DNA of 64,000 nucleotides from Halarchaeum nitratireducens (GCF_014647155.1 NZ_BMOQ01000008.1:62001-126000); one strand, 5' to 3'. Shown: positions 7,485-16,726, numbered from the stretch's first letter. Notes: generated by a model from the sequence alone, not told the origin. Made by a program: numbers and translations.

Positions 7485-8435
7485 TTACTCGAAGAGGCTC
7501 GTAGGGAGATACGCCGACACCACCCAGTTCGGCGCGTTCACCACCTCGTTGATCTTCAGGTCAACGGCGGCCGAACAGAGTACGTACGCGTTCGACCGTG
7601 AGAGGCCGTATTCGGAGTTCAGATAGTCGATCATGCCGCTGATCGCATCCTTCGCGGCGACCATGAGGTCGTCCCCGACGCCGGTCGTCGCGTACGCCGT
7701 CCCCCCATCGCGGCCGGCCGGCGCGTACGGGCCGGTCGTCTCAAAGCGTGGCGTCTCGAAGCGCGCGTCCTTCACTAGGTCAACGCGGACAGTCGCCGTC
7801 ATTGGCGCCTCAATACCATTAACACATACCTCGCCGTCGCCCTGCGCGGCGTGGCAATCGCCGACAGAGAGCATGGCGCCCGCCACCTCCACAGGGAGGT
7901 AGAGTGTTGCGCCCTCCGTGAGGTGCTTGACATCAAGGTTGCCGCCGGTCGCGCGCGGCGGGATCGTTGAGTGACGGCCCGATTCAGCCGGTGCGAGACC
8001 AACGATGCCTGGGAAGGGATCAAGGGGAACGCCGATACTGTCAACGAACTGCCCGACGTCTCCGTTGAGGTCCCAGATGTGGATGCCGCACTCATCGAAC
8101 TCCTCGGGAAGCAAGCCGCGGTCCTCCGGCCAGAACGCCGTATATCCCCAACCCTCGTGTTCGAGATCAAGGATCTCGATCGCGACGGCATCACCGGGTT
8201 CTGCGCCCTCGACGGCGACCGGCCCAGTGATCGGGTGGACGGGGTCGAAGGTGGTATTTGCGACATCCGAGGCCGTCGTCTTGGGCGTCACTTGCCCGTC
8301 CATCGAGTCGCGACACTCGAAGGCGACGGTGTCCCCGGGTTCGACGCGCGCGATGGGGTCATAGTCGGGGCTCCAGTCGTGCCGAACGTTCGTGTCGGTG
8401 CGTTCGATCTGGTGATCGATGTTTGCGTCGGTCAT
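7485..8435 (-). CDS. Acetamidase/formamidase (FmdA/AmdA family)
   Basis: A 316-residue member of the acetamidase/formamidase family, which hydrolyses short-chain amides to ammonia and the acid. Recognisable blocks are the N-terminal VEPGDTVAFECRDSMDGQVT, HPITGPVAVEGAEPGDAVAI, GGNLDVKHLTEGATLYLPVE and the metal-site region SVGDCHAAQGDGEVC, followed by the C-terminal EVVNAPNWVVSAYLP. ATG 8435 starts at MTDANIDHQ, one base after the stop of the upstream binding-protein gene, so the two are co-transcribed. The pairing points to uptake and use of formamide, acetamide or urea-like compounds as nitrogen source. Confidence 0.88.
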   Translation of the reverse strand: MTDANIDHQIERTDTNVRHDWSPDYDPIARVEPGDTVAFECRDSMDGQVTPKTTASDVANTTFDPVHPITGPVAVEGAEPGDAVAIEILDLEHEGWGYTAFWPEDRGLLPEEFDECGIHIWDLNGDVGQFVDSIGVPLDPFPGIVGLAPAESGRHSTIPPRATGGNLDVKHLTEGATLYLPVEVAGAMLSVGDCHAAQGDGEVCVNGIEAPMTATVRVDLVKDARFETPRFETTGPYAPAGRDGGTAYATTGVGDDLMVAAKDAISGMIDYLNSEYGLSRSNAYVLCSAAVDLKINEVVNAPNWVVSAYLPTSLFE

Positions 8436-8436
8436 T

Positions 8437-9792
8437 TCAGGCTTGGTAGCGGTCGACGTTTTTTGGGTACTCGCCGGAACTCCCGGATGCGGAGTAGTTC
8501 GAAGAGTCGTAGTTCGACGGCGGCGTGTAGTCTTTTGGTGGTGAGTACTGCTTCGTGCTCGACTCACTCGTTAGGTCACAGCCCATCTCTTCGAGGAAGC
8601 TCGGTTCGATCGTCTGCTTTCCAAGGAACGTGATCGAGTGGTCGTCCTCGACGCGTGCCAACCGCATCACGTGGCTCATGTGGTGGGTCGTCCCTTTCAG
8701 GTGGATGTTGCCCTCGGGTGCGTTGACATCAAGTCCCTTCTCCAGTTCGGCGATGACCGCCGCCTGATCCGTCGCCCCCGCTGCCTCGACTGCCTGCTTG
8801 TAGATGTGCGGGCTGAGGTACGCGCACTCTGCCATCTCCGGGATGTAGGGTGTATCCGGCCAGCGCTTCTGGAACTTCTCCACAAACGTCTGGTTGCGGT
8901 CGGTTGGAACCTCCGGCATGTAGTAGGGTGCCGAGTGCATCCCCGCCATTGTTGGCGGGTCGAAGCGGACATGTTCGTAGCTCTGAGCGAGGTTCACCGC
9001 CGACGCCATCGGGAGGTCAAGGCCGGCCGTGGCCTTCTGCTTGAAGAAGTTCGACTGGTTCGACCCGACCATCACGGTTGCGATGAAGTCTGGATCGGCT
9101 TTCTGGATCTTGTTGACGCTTGACCCGTAGTCCGACACCGAGAGCGGCGCGAACTCGGTCTCCACGACCGACCCGCCAGCCGCCTTGACGTAGCGCTTGA
9201 TCCACTCCGCGGAGATGTGTCCGAAATTGTAATCGGCCGCAATGGTGTACACCTTCGGCCCGAACTGGTCGATCATGTACGGGATGAGCGTGCTGTACTG
9301 CTGGATCGGGACGGACCCGAACGCGAACGTGTAGCTGTCGCAGAGGCCCCCCTCGTACTCGTTCGGGTAGAAGTACAGCTGTTCGTTCTTATCGACAGTG
9401 GGACGGATGGCCTCGCGTGAACTGCTCGCGAACGCCCCGCTCAGCAGGTCGACGTGGTTCTTCTCGATGAGGCGGCGCGCAAGTTGCGTGTAGCGTTGGT
9501 CGCTTGACTGCGGGTCTGGGTCGAAGATCCGTATTTGCCGCCCGAGGATGCCCCCGTTGTCGTTGATCTCCTCGATGGCGAGTTTTGCGGCCTTCCACTT
9601 CGGCTTCGCGTTGATGGCGAAATTGCCGCTCCGGCTCTCCAACACGCCGATGTTGATGGAATCGCTTGACGTCCCGCCGGACGTCGTCCCATTCGACCCT
9701 CCGTTCGATCCACCGATACACCCCGCGAGCGCCGTCCCCGCAACGGACGCGCCGCCCACGAGGAACTGGCGACGGTCCACCGTGCCAGTCAC
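8437..9792 (-). CDS. Urea/short-chain amide-binding lipoprotein (UrtA/FmdD-like)
   Basis: A 451-residue periplasmic binding protein of the branched-chain amino acid/amide type. The N-terminus has a Tat signal (DRRQFLVGGASVAGTALAGC) with a lipobox Cys, so it is anchored outside the membrane. The core begins INIGVLESRSG and includes KLAIEEINDNGGILGR and YFYPNEYEGG, the latter as in UrtA urea-binding proteins. It is the first gene of a two-gene unit with the amidase. The permease and ATPase genes usual for such a system (UrtB-E) are absent on either side, so the transporter is incomplete here or the protein shares one encoded elsewhere. Confidence 0.85.
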   Translation of the reverse strand: MTGTVDRRQFLVGGASVAGTALAGCIGGSNGGSNGTTSGGTSSDSINIGVLESRSGNFAINAKPKWKAAKLAIEEINDNGGILGRQIRIFDPDPQSSDQRYTQLARRLIEKNHVDLLSGAFASSSREAIRPTVDKNEQLYFYPNEYEGGLCDSYTFAFGSVPIQQYSTLIPYMIDQFGPKVYTIAADYNFGHISAEWIKRYVKAAGGSVVETEFAPLSVSDYGSSVNKIQKADPDFIATVMVGSNQSNFFKQKATAGLDLPMASAVNLAQSYEHVRFDPPTMAGMHSAPYYMPEVPTDRNQTFVEKFQKRWPDTPYIPEMAECAYLSPHIYKQAVEAAGATDQAAVIAELEKGLDVNAPEGNIHLKGTTHHMSHVMRLARVEDDHSITFLGKQTIEPSFLEEMGCDLTSESSTKQYSPPKDYTPPSNYDSSNYSASGSSGEYPKNVDRYQA

Positions 9793-9902
9793 GTGACACC
9801 ACCGGACGAACGGACCGATAGCTTGTACTGTTCTGATTGGATATTGCGGACATTCGTTATCTTCAAGCGCATATTGTATCTACGAAGTCCATTTCCGGAG
9901 CG

Positions 9903-9915
9903 GATATATAAAAAT
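9903..9915 (-). promoter_or_regulatory. Probable promoter of the amide operon
   Basis: On the minus strand TTTTTATATATCC forms a strong TATA element about 110 bases upstream of the binding-protein start, giving a predicted 5' leader of roughly 90 bases. No other good TATA is nearer the gene on that strand. Confidence 0.4.
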
Positions 9916-9967
9916 TCTCCTTAAGGAGTGGTAGTACATAATCTGTTTAACCCATTCACGGACGCTT

Positions 9968-10078
9968 GACCGAATGCCGACTCTCAAGTTATAGAAACGG
10001 TCGATACAAATTCTGGATATATGGAACACTTTTGGATGAAGCTCGTATAAATGTCGTTCATCCTACTTTCAATCCTCA
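9968..10078 (-). mobile_element. IS-B internal remnant
   Basis: These 110 bases align in the same orientation with 41761-41871 inside the intact IS-B transposase; shared runs include GAAACGGTCGATAC and TCAATCCT. The matching region encodes the C-terminal RNLIEQWFHTLKMR part. Many substitutions and no ends indicate an old relic. Confidence 0.75.
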
Positions 10079-10180
10079 AGGGATGCTCAGATCTCTCCCT
10101 CCACCGGCGACACCCTCAGATAGTCTGTTTATGGCGCCACTCAAGCACCTAGCCCTGCACGGGCTGGAGGGCGCCGTCCT
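10079..10180. other. Intergenic debris with a small hairpin
   Basis: No gene is recognised. The segment contains AGCCC-TGCAC-GGGCT at about 10151-10165, a short perfect stem-loop of the kind found near ends of IS200/IS605-type elements. That origin is only a guess, because no transposase remnant accompanies it. Confidence 0.3.
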
Positions 10181-10540
10181 CAATCGATCGCACTCGTCGA
10201 GGCGTACCCCGGCCTCATGTACGCCTTCGACCACTTCGCTCACGCGGCGCCCGGCGGCTCGCCCTCCGACGGTGCGTTCGCGTCGCTGTCCGAATACGAG
10301 TCCGCCGCGGTGAAACCCTCGGAGGTGGTCCACCGCTCTGCGGAGGGATTCCCATACGGCGACATGCACGACCACGTCCGTTGGTTCTTGGACGAGTTCG
10401 GTCGTGAGCGCGTCGTGTGGGGGTCGGACTATCCAAACATTAGCGACGAGGCGACGTACGAGGACGCGATAACGTGGCTGGACCACGTCGATGGGCTCCC
10501 TCGCAAAGATAGAGAGTGGCTAACGGACCGTTCGTTCTGT
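10181..10540 (+). pseudogene. Amidohydrolase (COG3618-type lactonase), C-terminal fragment
   Basis: The frame QSIALVEAYPGLMYAFDHFA runs through HVRWFLDEFGRERVVWGSDY and TWLDHVDGLPRKDREWLTDR. It is closely similar to the last 120 residues of the amidohydrolase at 57302-58168 (VFDHFAHADPG, VVWGSDFPN, DREWLTDRAF). The N-terminal half with the HxH metal site is missing and the frame enters unrelated sequence after about 10540. It is the remnant of a second gene of that family, with IS debris just upstream. Nothing else is identified between 10541 and 10742. Confidence 0.85.
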
Positions 10541-10742
10541 GCACACGTCGGGTCTGTGACCGCCTCGATCCGCGTCTCTGGGTGGGATAGCCCTCCATCT
10601 CTAAGAGTGCCGATCCAGCGCGGCTCGATTGAGACCGACCGTTCGCTTGGGGAGAAAGGCAGCCTCTGTCCATTCGGACTGTCTCGACGAGTGGTCCGCG
10701 ATACGGATGTTCGGCGTCGTCCCGTCTGCCGACCTTGCGCCG

Positions 10743-11867
10743 TCACTTCTCGCCGCTCGCGCCCTCGCGCTCGATGGTCTCTCTGGCGGCGCCGTCCGGT
10801 GGCGTGTGCGCTTCGCGTTTCTCGACGGACAGCTCGGCCCAGTGACAGGCCACCTCGTGTCCCTGGTCGCCCGCGACGGAGCGCGTCTCCGGCGCTTCGG
10901 AGACGCAGCGGCCGTCGATGAACTCGGGACAGCGCGGGTGGAATCGGCAGCCGCTCGGCGGGTTCGTCGCGCTCGGCGGCGATCCCGGGAGTTCCTCGCG
11001 CTCTCGCTCGTGGCGCTCGCGGACGCTCGGGACGGAGCGGAGAAGCGCACGCGTGTAGGGATGCTGCGGGTTCTCGAAGAGTTGTTCGGTGGTGCCGCGC
11101 TCAACGACTTCGCCCGCATACATCACGGCGATGCGATCGCAGACGTGCCTGACAACGTTGAGATTGTGTGAGATGAAGACGTATGAAAGGTCGTACTCGC
11201 CTTGGAGGCGGTTGATGAGATTCAGTATCTGTGCCTGCAGAGTAACGTCGAGCGCGCTCACCGGCTCGTCGAAGACGACGAGATCGGGTTCGGTGATGAG
11301 CGCGCGCGCCAAGCCGACGCGCTGTAGCTGGCCGCCAGAAAGTTCGTGCGGGTAGGCGTCGAGCTGCGAGCGCATCAACCCCATCTCCTCAAAGAGATTG
11401 GCGACACGGTCGGTTCTCTCCGTCCCGCTCGCGATGTCGTGTACTTCGAGCGGTTTCCCGACACTCTCCCCGACGGTCTTGCGCGGGTTCAGCGCAGACA
11501 TCGGGTCTTGGAAGACGTACTGGACGCGGCGGCGCAACGCCTTCAGGTCGCGCCCCGAGTAGGTCTCGATGTGCTCGCCGTCGAAAATAACGCTCCCGTC
11601 AGTTGGGTCGTAGAGGCGAGTCAGTGTCCGGCCGAGTGTGCTCTTCCCACAGCCGGATTCGCCGACGACGCCGACCGTTTCGCCCGCGCGGACCGTAAGA
11701 TTGACGCCGTCAACGGCCTTGACGTGCGCCGTCTCACCGAACACTCGGTCAAGGAGGCCGTCGTTGAGCGCGAAGTACTTCTTCAACCCCGCCGTCCGCA
11801 AGAGTTCTCGCGGCGGTGCGGTTGAGTCATTCTGCTCTGATGTCGAATCGGTGTCAGTCGTGCTCAT
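10743..11867 (-). CDS. Oligopeptide ABC transporter ATP-binding protein (OppF/DppF type)
   Basis: A 374-residue ATPase with Walker A (GESGCGKST), signature LSGGQLQR, Walker B (LVVFDEPVSALD) and the switch His in YVFISHNLNV. The C-terminal Opp/Dpp extension contains CRFHPRCPEFIDGRC, the cysteine cluster shared by peptide-transporter ATPases. Last gene of a five-gene operon on the minus strand: binding protein, two permeases, two ATPases. It starts in a four-base overlap with the preceding ATPase gene. It would power import of di- or oligopeptides together with its partner. Confidence 0.93.
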   Translation of the reverse strand: MSTTDTDSTSEQNDSTAPPRELLRTAGLKKYFALNDGLLDRVFGETAHVKAVDGVNLTVRAGETVGVVGESGCGKSTLGRTLTRLYDPTDGSVIFDGEHIETYSGRDLKALRRRVQYVFQDPMSALNPRKTVGESVGKPLEVHDIASGTERTDRVANLFEEMGLMRSQLDAYPHELSGGQLQRVGLARALITEPDLVVFDEPVSALDVTLQAQILNLINRLQGEYDLSYVFISHNLNVVRHVCDRIAVMYAGEVVERGTTEQLFENPQHPYTRALLRSVPSVRERHEREREELPGSPPSATNPPSGCRFHPRCPEFIDGRCVSEAPETRSVAGDQGHEVACHWAELSVEKREAHTPPDGAARETIEREGASGEK

Positions 11868-12934
11868 CGCTCTGGTTGTGGGGACGTCCGCACGTCGTCG
11901 CGCCCGCCGTCCTCGTGCGGGCGGTGGTGGCAGTACGTGTGATGTTCCGCCGAGAGCGCGTGCTCCGGGAGAGAGTCGGTGCAGGCTTCAGTCGCCTCCG
12001 GACAGCGATCGCGGAACGGACAGCCTGCTGGCCGGTCGCGGGGGTCGGGCGCCGATCCCGGTATCGTAGCGAGCTCGTCGCCCCGCTTGGCACCCTCCGG
12101 GATGCTGCGGAGCAGGCCTTCCGTGTAGGGGTGGGCAGGGGCTTCAAAGATGTCGTCCGTTGGGCCGTGCTCCATCACTGACCCCGAGTACATCACCGTC
12201 ACGTGATCGCAGGTCTGCGCGACGACGCCGAGATCGTGTGTGATGAGGAGGATGGCGACATTGAAATCCGCGCAGAGCTCTCTGAGCTCCGTGAGGATAC
12301 CGGCCTCGACAGTGACGTCGAGCGCCGTCGTCGGCTCGTCCGCAATGATGAGCGATGGGTCTCCAGCGAGCGCCTGCGCGATCATCACCCGCTGGCGCTG
12401 TCCGCCGCTCAACTGGTGGGGGTACTCGCTCGCGCGCTGCTCGGGATCGGGGATGCCAACCGTCTCAAGGAGTTCGACGGCGCGACGCCACGACGCCGTG
12501 GATTTGCTTGTTCCCGTGACGTACTTCCGGCGGAGTTCGCTGAGCAGACTCGTGGACTCGTCGACATCGCCGTGGTGGCGGACGACTTCGGCGATCTGCT
12601 CGCCAACCGTCATCACTGGGTTGAGCGCGGAGAGGGCGTCCTGAAACACCATCCCGATTTCGTCGCCACGGACCGCGCGCATCTCGCGCTCAGACTTTGC
12701 AAGGAGGTCTTCTCCCCGGTAGGCGAGGCGGCTCGCGGAGACATCCGCGTCGTCAAGGAGGCGGAGGACAGTGCGGGCGGTGACGGACTTTCCCGACCCG
12801 GATTCACCGACTAGACCGTGTATCTCGCCGGCCTCGACGCTAAGTGAGACGCCGTCAACGGCGCGCGTGTCAGAGCCGTCGGGGTCGGGAAACGTTACTG
12901 CGAGGTCCTCAACGGTGAGGAGGGGATCACTCAC
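11864..12934 (-). CDS. Oligopeptide ABC transporter ATP-binding protein (OppD/DppD type)
   Basis: A 356-residue ATPase. Walker A is GESGSGKSV, the signature LSGGQRQRV, Walker B LIIADEPTTALD and the switch His is in LLITHDLGVV. The C-terminal cysteine motif CPFRDRCPEATEAC is typical of OppD/DppD. It overlaps the permease gene upstream and the second ATPase gene downstream by four bases each, which suggests translational coupling. It pairs with the downstream ATPase to form the heterodimeric motor. Confidence 0.93.
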   Translation of the reverse strand: MSDPLLTVEDLAVTFPDPDGSDTRAVDGVSLSVEAGEIHGLVGESGSGKSVTARTVLRLLDDADVSASRLAYRGEDLLAKSEREMRAVRGDEIGMVFQDALSALNPVMTVGEQIAEVVRHHGDVDESTSLLSELRRKYVTGTSKSTASWRRAVELLETVGIPDPEQRASEYPHQLSGGQRQRVMIAQALAGDPSLIIADEPTTALDVTVEAGILTELRELCADFNVAILLITHDLGVVAQTCDHVTVMYSGSVMEHGPTDDIFEAPAHPYTEGLLRSIPEGAKRGDELATIPGSAPDPRDRPAGCPFRDRCPEATEACTDSLPEHALSAEHHTYCHHRPHEDGGRDDVRTSPQPER

Positions 12935-13824
12935 GGCGACCCACCCCGTTCGCGGACGTCAAGTGCGTCGCGGAGCGCGTCGCCGAAGAGATTGATGCCG
13001 AGGACGGTGATGATGATGGCGACACCGGGAATAATGGAGATCCACCACGCCTGTGTGATGAGCCCCCGGCCCTGTCCAAGAAGCGCCCCCCAGGTTGGCG
13101 TCGTCGGCTTCACGCCGATGCCGAGGAAGGAGAGCGTGCTCTCAGCGAGCATCGCGCGGGCAACGAGCACCGTGAACTGGACGATGATGGGCGCGAGCGC
13201 GTTCGGGAGCACCTCGTCGAACATGATGGCGGTGTCGTCGAGCCCGACGTTCCGCGCGGCCATGACGAACTCCTCCTCGCGGATGGAGAGCACTTCGCCA
13301 CGCGTGATGCGCGCGAAGTCATCGATGTAGGCGAACGCGATGGCAGCGACAACGTTCCAGACGCTCTGCCCGAAGACGGCGACAAGGAGGATGGCGACGA
13401 GGAGCCACGGGAACGCCCAGAGGACGTCCACGAAGCGCATTAGCGTGTCGTCCACCCAACCGCCGAAGTAGCCAGCGACGAGCCCGAGCGTGACGCCGAC
13501 GGCGCCGCCGATGGCGACCGCGCCGAGGCTGACGCCGAGGCTGATCCGCGCGCCGTACATCAGCCGCGAGAGGAGGTCGCGGCCGAACGAGTCGGTGCCG
13601 AAGGGGTGAGCGTTCAGTCCTGGCGCCTGCATGATGGCGAAGTCCTGGGCCATCGGGTCGTAGGGCGCGAGTTCGGGCGCGAATACCGCCGCAAGGACGA
13701 ACGCGACGACAATCGTGAGGCCAAACGTCGCGCGGTAGTCGCCGCGGATCGTCTCGCGGAACTGCCGGAGGCGTTCCGTGCGGACGCCGAGGGTACGTTC
13801 GGCGCCGTCGTACTCCGCCATCAC
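12931..13824 (-). CDS. Oligopeptide ABC transporter permease (DppC type)
   Basis: A 297-residue inner permease. One N-terminal helix (FGLTIVVAFVLAAVFAP) is followed by the periplasmic MAQDFAIMQAPGLNAHPFGTD-type loop, whose HPFGTDSFGRDLLSR block is a DppC hallmark, and then five more helices. A conserved cytoplasmic loop is at YIDDFARITRGEVLSIREEE. It would form the channel with the DppB-type partner encoded just upstream. The start overlaps the partner's stop; either of the two adjacent Met codons could be used. Confidence 0.92.
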   Translation of the reverse strand: MMAEYDGAERTLGVRTERLRQFRETIRGDYRATFGLTIVVAFVLAAVFAPELAPYDPMAQDFAIMQAPGLNAHPFGTDSFGRDLLSRLMYGARISLGVSLGAVAIGGAVGVTLGLVAGYFGGWVDDTLMRFVDVLWAFPWLLVAILLVAVFGQSVWNVVAAIAFAYIDDFARITRGEVLSIREEEFVMAARNVGLDDTAIMFDEVLPNALAPIIVQFTVLVARAMLAESTLSFLGIGVKPTTPTWGALLGQGRGLITQAWWISIIPGVAIIITVLGINLFGDALRDALDVRERGGSP

Positions 13825-14780
13825 TCACCACCGCCGTAGCGGATCTTCGGGTTGACGAACGTGTACAATAGGTCGACGAGGAGGTTCATGAACACGAACA
13901 CGATGGAGATGAGAATGACCGAGCCTTGGACGACCGGGAAGTCTTGGCGTTCGATGGAGCGGATGAGGAGCCGCCCGAAGCCCTGTACACCGAAGACCAT
14001 CTCGACGGCGACAACGCCGCCGAGCATCAGTGCGAGGAGGATGCCGGCGACGGTGACGACAGGCAGGAGGGCGTTCTGGAGGCCGTGCTTGAGCAGGACG
14101 GTGCGGGCGGGGAGACCCTTCGCGCGCGCGGTTTGCATGTAGTCCTCGCCGAGCACTTCGAGCATCGAGGAGCGCGTCATTCGCGTGAGGATGCCTGCGT
14201 AGGGCAGGCCGACGGCGAGCGCGGGGAGGATGGTATGGGTGAACCAAGGGATGACGCCCGCCTTCAGCGACGCGTAGCCGTACGTCGGTAGGAAGGAGAG
14301 AGTGCTCCCGACGGTGAGGATGAGGACGATGCCGATCCAGAACGACGGCATGCTGATACCGAGGAAAGCGACACCAGTCGCGGCGTAGTCCTCCCACTCG
14401 TTGTAGTGGGTCGCACTCACGACTCCGGCGGGGATGGCGACGAGGACGGCGATGGTGATTCCGACAAGCCCGATGCTGAGCGTCGGTTCGGCGGCGTTCG
14501 CGACCATCGAGAGGACGGGATCGCCGCTATATATTGACTGTCCGAAATTGCCTTGCGCGAGGTCCGCCATCCACTTGGCGTACTGGACAGGAATCGGTTC
14601 GTCGAGGCCGAGGTTCGCGCGCATCGCCCGGATTGCGTCGACGTCCGCGCTCCCACCGAGGATGAGTCGCGCGGGGTCGCCCGGCACCGAGCGGACGGCG
14701 ACGAAGACGATGGACGCGACGGCGTAGATGACGACGAGCGACTGCAAGACCCGCTTCGTGACGTAGCGCTCCAGCCCCAT
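13821..14780 (-). CDS. Oligopeptide ABC transporter permease (DppB type)
   Basis: A 319-residue permease with the DppB pattern: first helix VLQSLVVIYAVASIVFVAV, then RSVPGDPARLILGG, four central helices, the cytoplasmic EAA-like loop with RTARAKGLPARTVLLKHGL, and a final helix near residue 290. It lies one base downstream of the binding-protein gene and overlaps the next permease gene, so the operon is compact. The opening MGLERYVTKRVLQSL is typical for the family, which supports the start. Confidence 0.92.
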   Translation of the reverse strand: MGLERYVTKRVLQSLVVIYAVASIVFVAVRSVPGDPARLILGGSADVDAIRAMRANLGLDEPIPVQYAKWMADLAQGNFGQSIYSGDPVLSMVANAAEPTLSIGLVGITIAVLVAIPAGVVSATHYNEWEDYAATGVAFLGISMPSFWIGIVLILTVGSTLSFLPTYGYASLKAGVIPWFTHTILPALAVGLPYAGILTRMTRSSMLEVLGEDYMQTARAKGLPARTVLLKHGLQNALLPVVTVAGILLALMLGGVVAVEMVFGVQGFGRLLIRSIERQDFPVVQGSVILISIVFVFMNLLVDLLYTFVNPKIRYGGGE

Positions 14781-14781
14781 C

Positions 14782-16494
14782 TTAGCCCATGCGCGCGGTG
14801 TGGAAGTTGCTCAGCCCCGCCTGGTTGCCGACCCCGGTGAAAGAGGCGGCACTCCCCTTCGGGATGAGGGGAAAGGTCGTCATGACCCACGCGGTGTCCT
14901 CGATGAAGAGCTCTTCGGCCTGCCGGAGGATGTCCGTGCGCTCCCCCTGGTCCGAGGTGTGGTAATCCTGCTCTAGCAGGCTGTCGAACTCCTCGTTGTG
15001 GTAGAGGTTCGCCTGCCACGCGCCTGCCGACCCCTCCTTCACGGGCGTCTTGAGCTGCTTCCACAACGTCATCCACGGGTCGATGTCGACGTAGCCGTCG
15101 TACATCACGAGCTCGTTCTCGTAGCGGTAGAGGGTGTCCCAGAAGGCCGACTCCTGCTGGACGTTGAGTTCGACCTCGATGCCGACCTGGGAGAGCATCT
15201 GCTGGATGACGGTCATGCGGCGCTCGTCAGTCGGGACGCCGAGGAGCGAGAGCGACATCCGGGGGTCGCCCGTGTAGCCGGCGTCGTCGAGGAGCGAGCG
15301 TGCGGCCTCCCGGTCGTAGTACTGGCCGAGATCGGGCTCCTCCTCGTAGAGCCACGCGATAGAGGGGTTGAAGACCGAGTGAGCGGGCTTCGCGTAGCCG
15401 AAGTGTGCGTGCTCGACGAGCGTCTCCCGGTCGATGGCCTTGGAAATCGCCTCACGAACCTTCGGGTCGGTCGTCGGGAGGTCCTCGTTCTGCCACTTGT
15501 CCGTCGGGTTCGGGTTGCCGCTCGCGTACTGCTGCCACTCGACTTCCGCCGGGTCGTTACAGAGCGGGGCGACGCAGTACCACGCGCCCGGGTTCGCGCC
15601 GACGATGTCGACCGAGTCCATGGACTCCGACTGGGCGGCGTTCTGCGCCGGGACCTGATTCGAGTACTGGATCTCACCGCCGCGGAGCGCCGTCCACATC
15701 GTCGAGGGCTCCGGGATGAGGTTGATCCGGACGGAGTCGACGTACGGGAGCGCGTTCCCCTCGCCGTCGGTCCCCCAGTAGTCGTCGAACGCCTCGAGCT
15801 GGAGGTATTGGCCGGACTCGCGTTCCGTGAGCTCGAACGCCCCGCTGCCGACGGGCATTCGATTGTACTCGTCGGGGTTCCCCTCCGCGACGGAGGCGTT
15901 GACGATCGTGCCGGCGCGACCGGGCCCGCGCGTCATGAAGGAGATGAACGGCCCGATGGTTTCCGAGAGGCTGATGCGAAGGGTCGTCTCGTCCTCGACA
16001 GTGATGCTCTCGATCGACTGGACCTTGCCGAGGTGCGGCGAGTCGTCGAGGCTCATCAGGCGTTCGAGCGACGCCTTCACCGCGGCGGCGTCGAGCGTAT
16101 CGCCGTTGTGGAAGGTCCCGGGTTCGTGGAGGTCGAAGACGTACGTCGAACTGTCCGGGAGCGACCAGTCCTTCGCGAAGTCGCCGACGATCCCACCGTC
16201 CGGTCCGATCTTCACGAGGCCGCTGTAAATGTTCGACTGGAGGGCGATCTCTTGGCCCTTGTCGACATAGTGGGGATCGAGGAACTCGACGGTGTCGGTG
16301 TTCCAGCCGGCCGTGACGGATCCGCCGCTCGCTGCCGTCGTCTTGCTTGTTGTGTCGCTTGTCGTGTCGCCATCGCCTCCGATGCTGCTACAGCCCGCGA
16401 ACGAGGTTAGTCCAGCCGCAGCGAAGAGTTTCGTCGCTGTCCGCCGATTGATGCGTGGTCCTTCGAGGTCGGATTTGTTGAATTCCATGACCAT
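14782..16494 (-). CDS. Peptide-binding lipoprotein (SBP family 5)
   Basis: A 570-residue solute-binding protein, the normal length for DppA/OppA-like proteins. The N-terminus carries twin arginines and a lipobox (INRRTATKLFAAAG, then LTSFAGC). The mature part has family-5 blocks such as YVFDLHEPGTFHNGDTLDA, IRINLIPEPSTMWTALRGGE and VREAISKAIDRETLVEHA. First gene of the operon, so it sets substrate choice: peptides, or possibly glutathione- or gamma-glutamyl-type compounds, since a gamma-glutamyltransferase gene lies just upstream. ATG 16488 two codons in is an alternative start. The 232 bases upstream hold no recognisable gene. Confidence 0.92.
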   Translation of the reverse strand: MVMEFNKSDLEGPRINRRTATKLFAAAGLTSFAGCSSIGGDGDTTSDTTSKTTAASGGSVTAGWNTDTVEFLDPHYVDKGQEIALQSNIYSGLVKIGPDGGIVGDFAKDWSLPDSSTYVFDLHEPGTFHNGDTLDAAAVKASLERLMSLDDSPHLGKVQSIESITVEDETTLRISLSETIGPFISFMTRGPGRAGTIVNASVAEGNPDEYNRMPVGSGAFELTERESGQYLQLEAFDDYWGTDGEGNALPYVDSVRINLIPEPSTMWTALRGGEIQYSNQVPAQNAAQSESMDSVDIVGANPGAWYCVAPLCNDPAEVEWQQYASGNPNPTDKWQNEDLPTTDPKVREAISKAIDRETLVEHAHFGYAKPAHSVFNPSIAWLYEEEPDLGQYYDREAARSLLDDAGYTGDPRMSLSLLGVPTDERRMTVIQQMLSQVGIEVELNVQQESAFWDTLYRYENELVMYDGYVDIDPWMTLWKQLKTPVKEGSAGAWQANLYHNEEFDSLLEQDYHTSDQGERTDILRQAEELFIEDTAWVMTTFPLIPKGSAASFTGVGNQAGLSNFHTARMG

Positions 16495-16726
16495 AATGTT
16501 CTTTCAGTTGGGATTATCGGTAATTGCTGTACGTTCATACTGTAAACGGAGGGATTGTGTGCCATTCACCAAGACATTCGCCTGAACAATCCCCGAACAA
16601 CCACTTATATCTTTCTACTGGTGTGGATACAGGACTAAATACATATGTATACACATTACATCTGTATAAGGTATATACTCTGAGTCGTTGTGGCGGGGTG
16701 GGTCGAAAACGGGGACGCGAGTCGCC

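Noticed and set aside
10150-10166. Stem-loop AGCCC-TGCAC-GGGCT as an IS200/IS605 end
   Set aside because: There is no TnpA or TnpB remnant nearby and a five-base stem is weak evidence.
9966-10313. A 115-codon + strand frame before the amidohydrolase remnant
   Set aside because: Its first 110 bases align with the minus-strand IS-B transposase, and the rest is out of frame with the amidohydrolase fragment, so it is a chance frame over debris.
14998-16410. A 470-codon + strand frame opposite the peptide-binding protein gene
   Set aside because: It is the antisense shadow of a high-GC gene, Arg/Val-rich and without family motifs. The minus-strand gene has a full signal, lipobox and family blocks.
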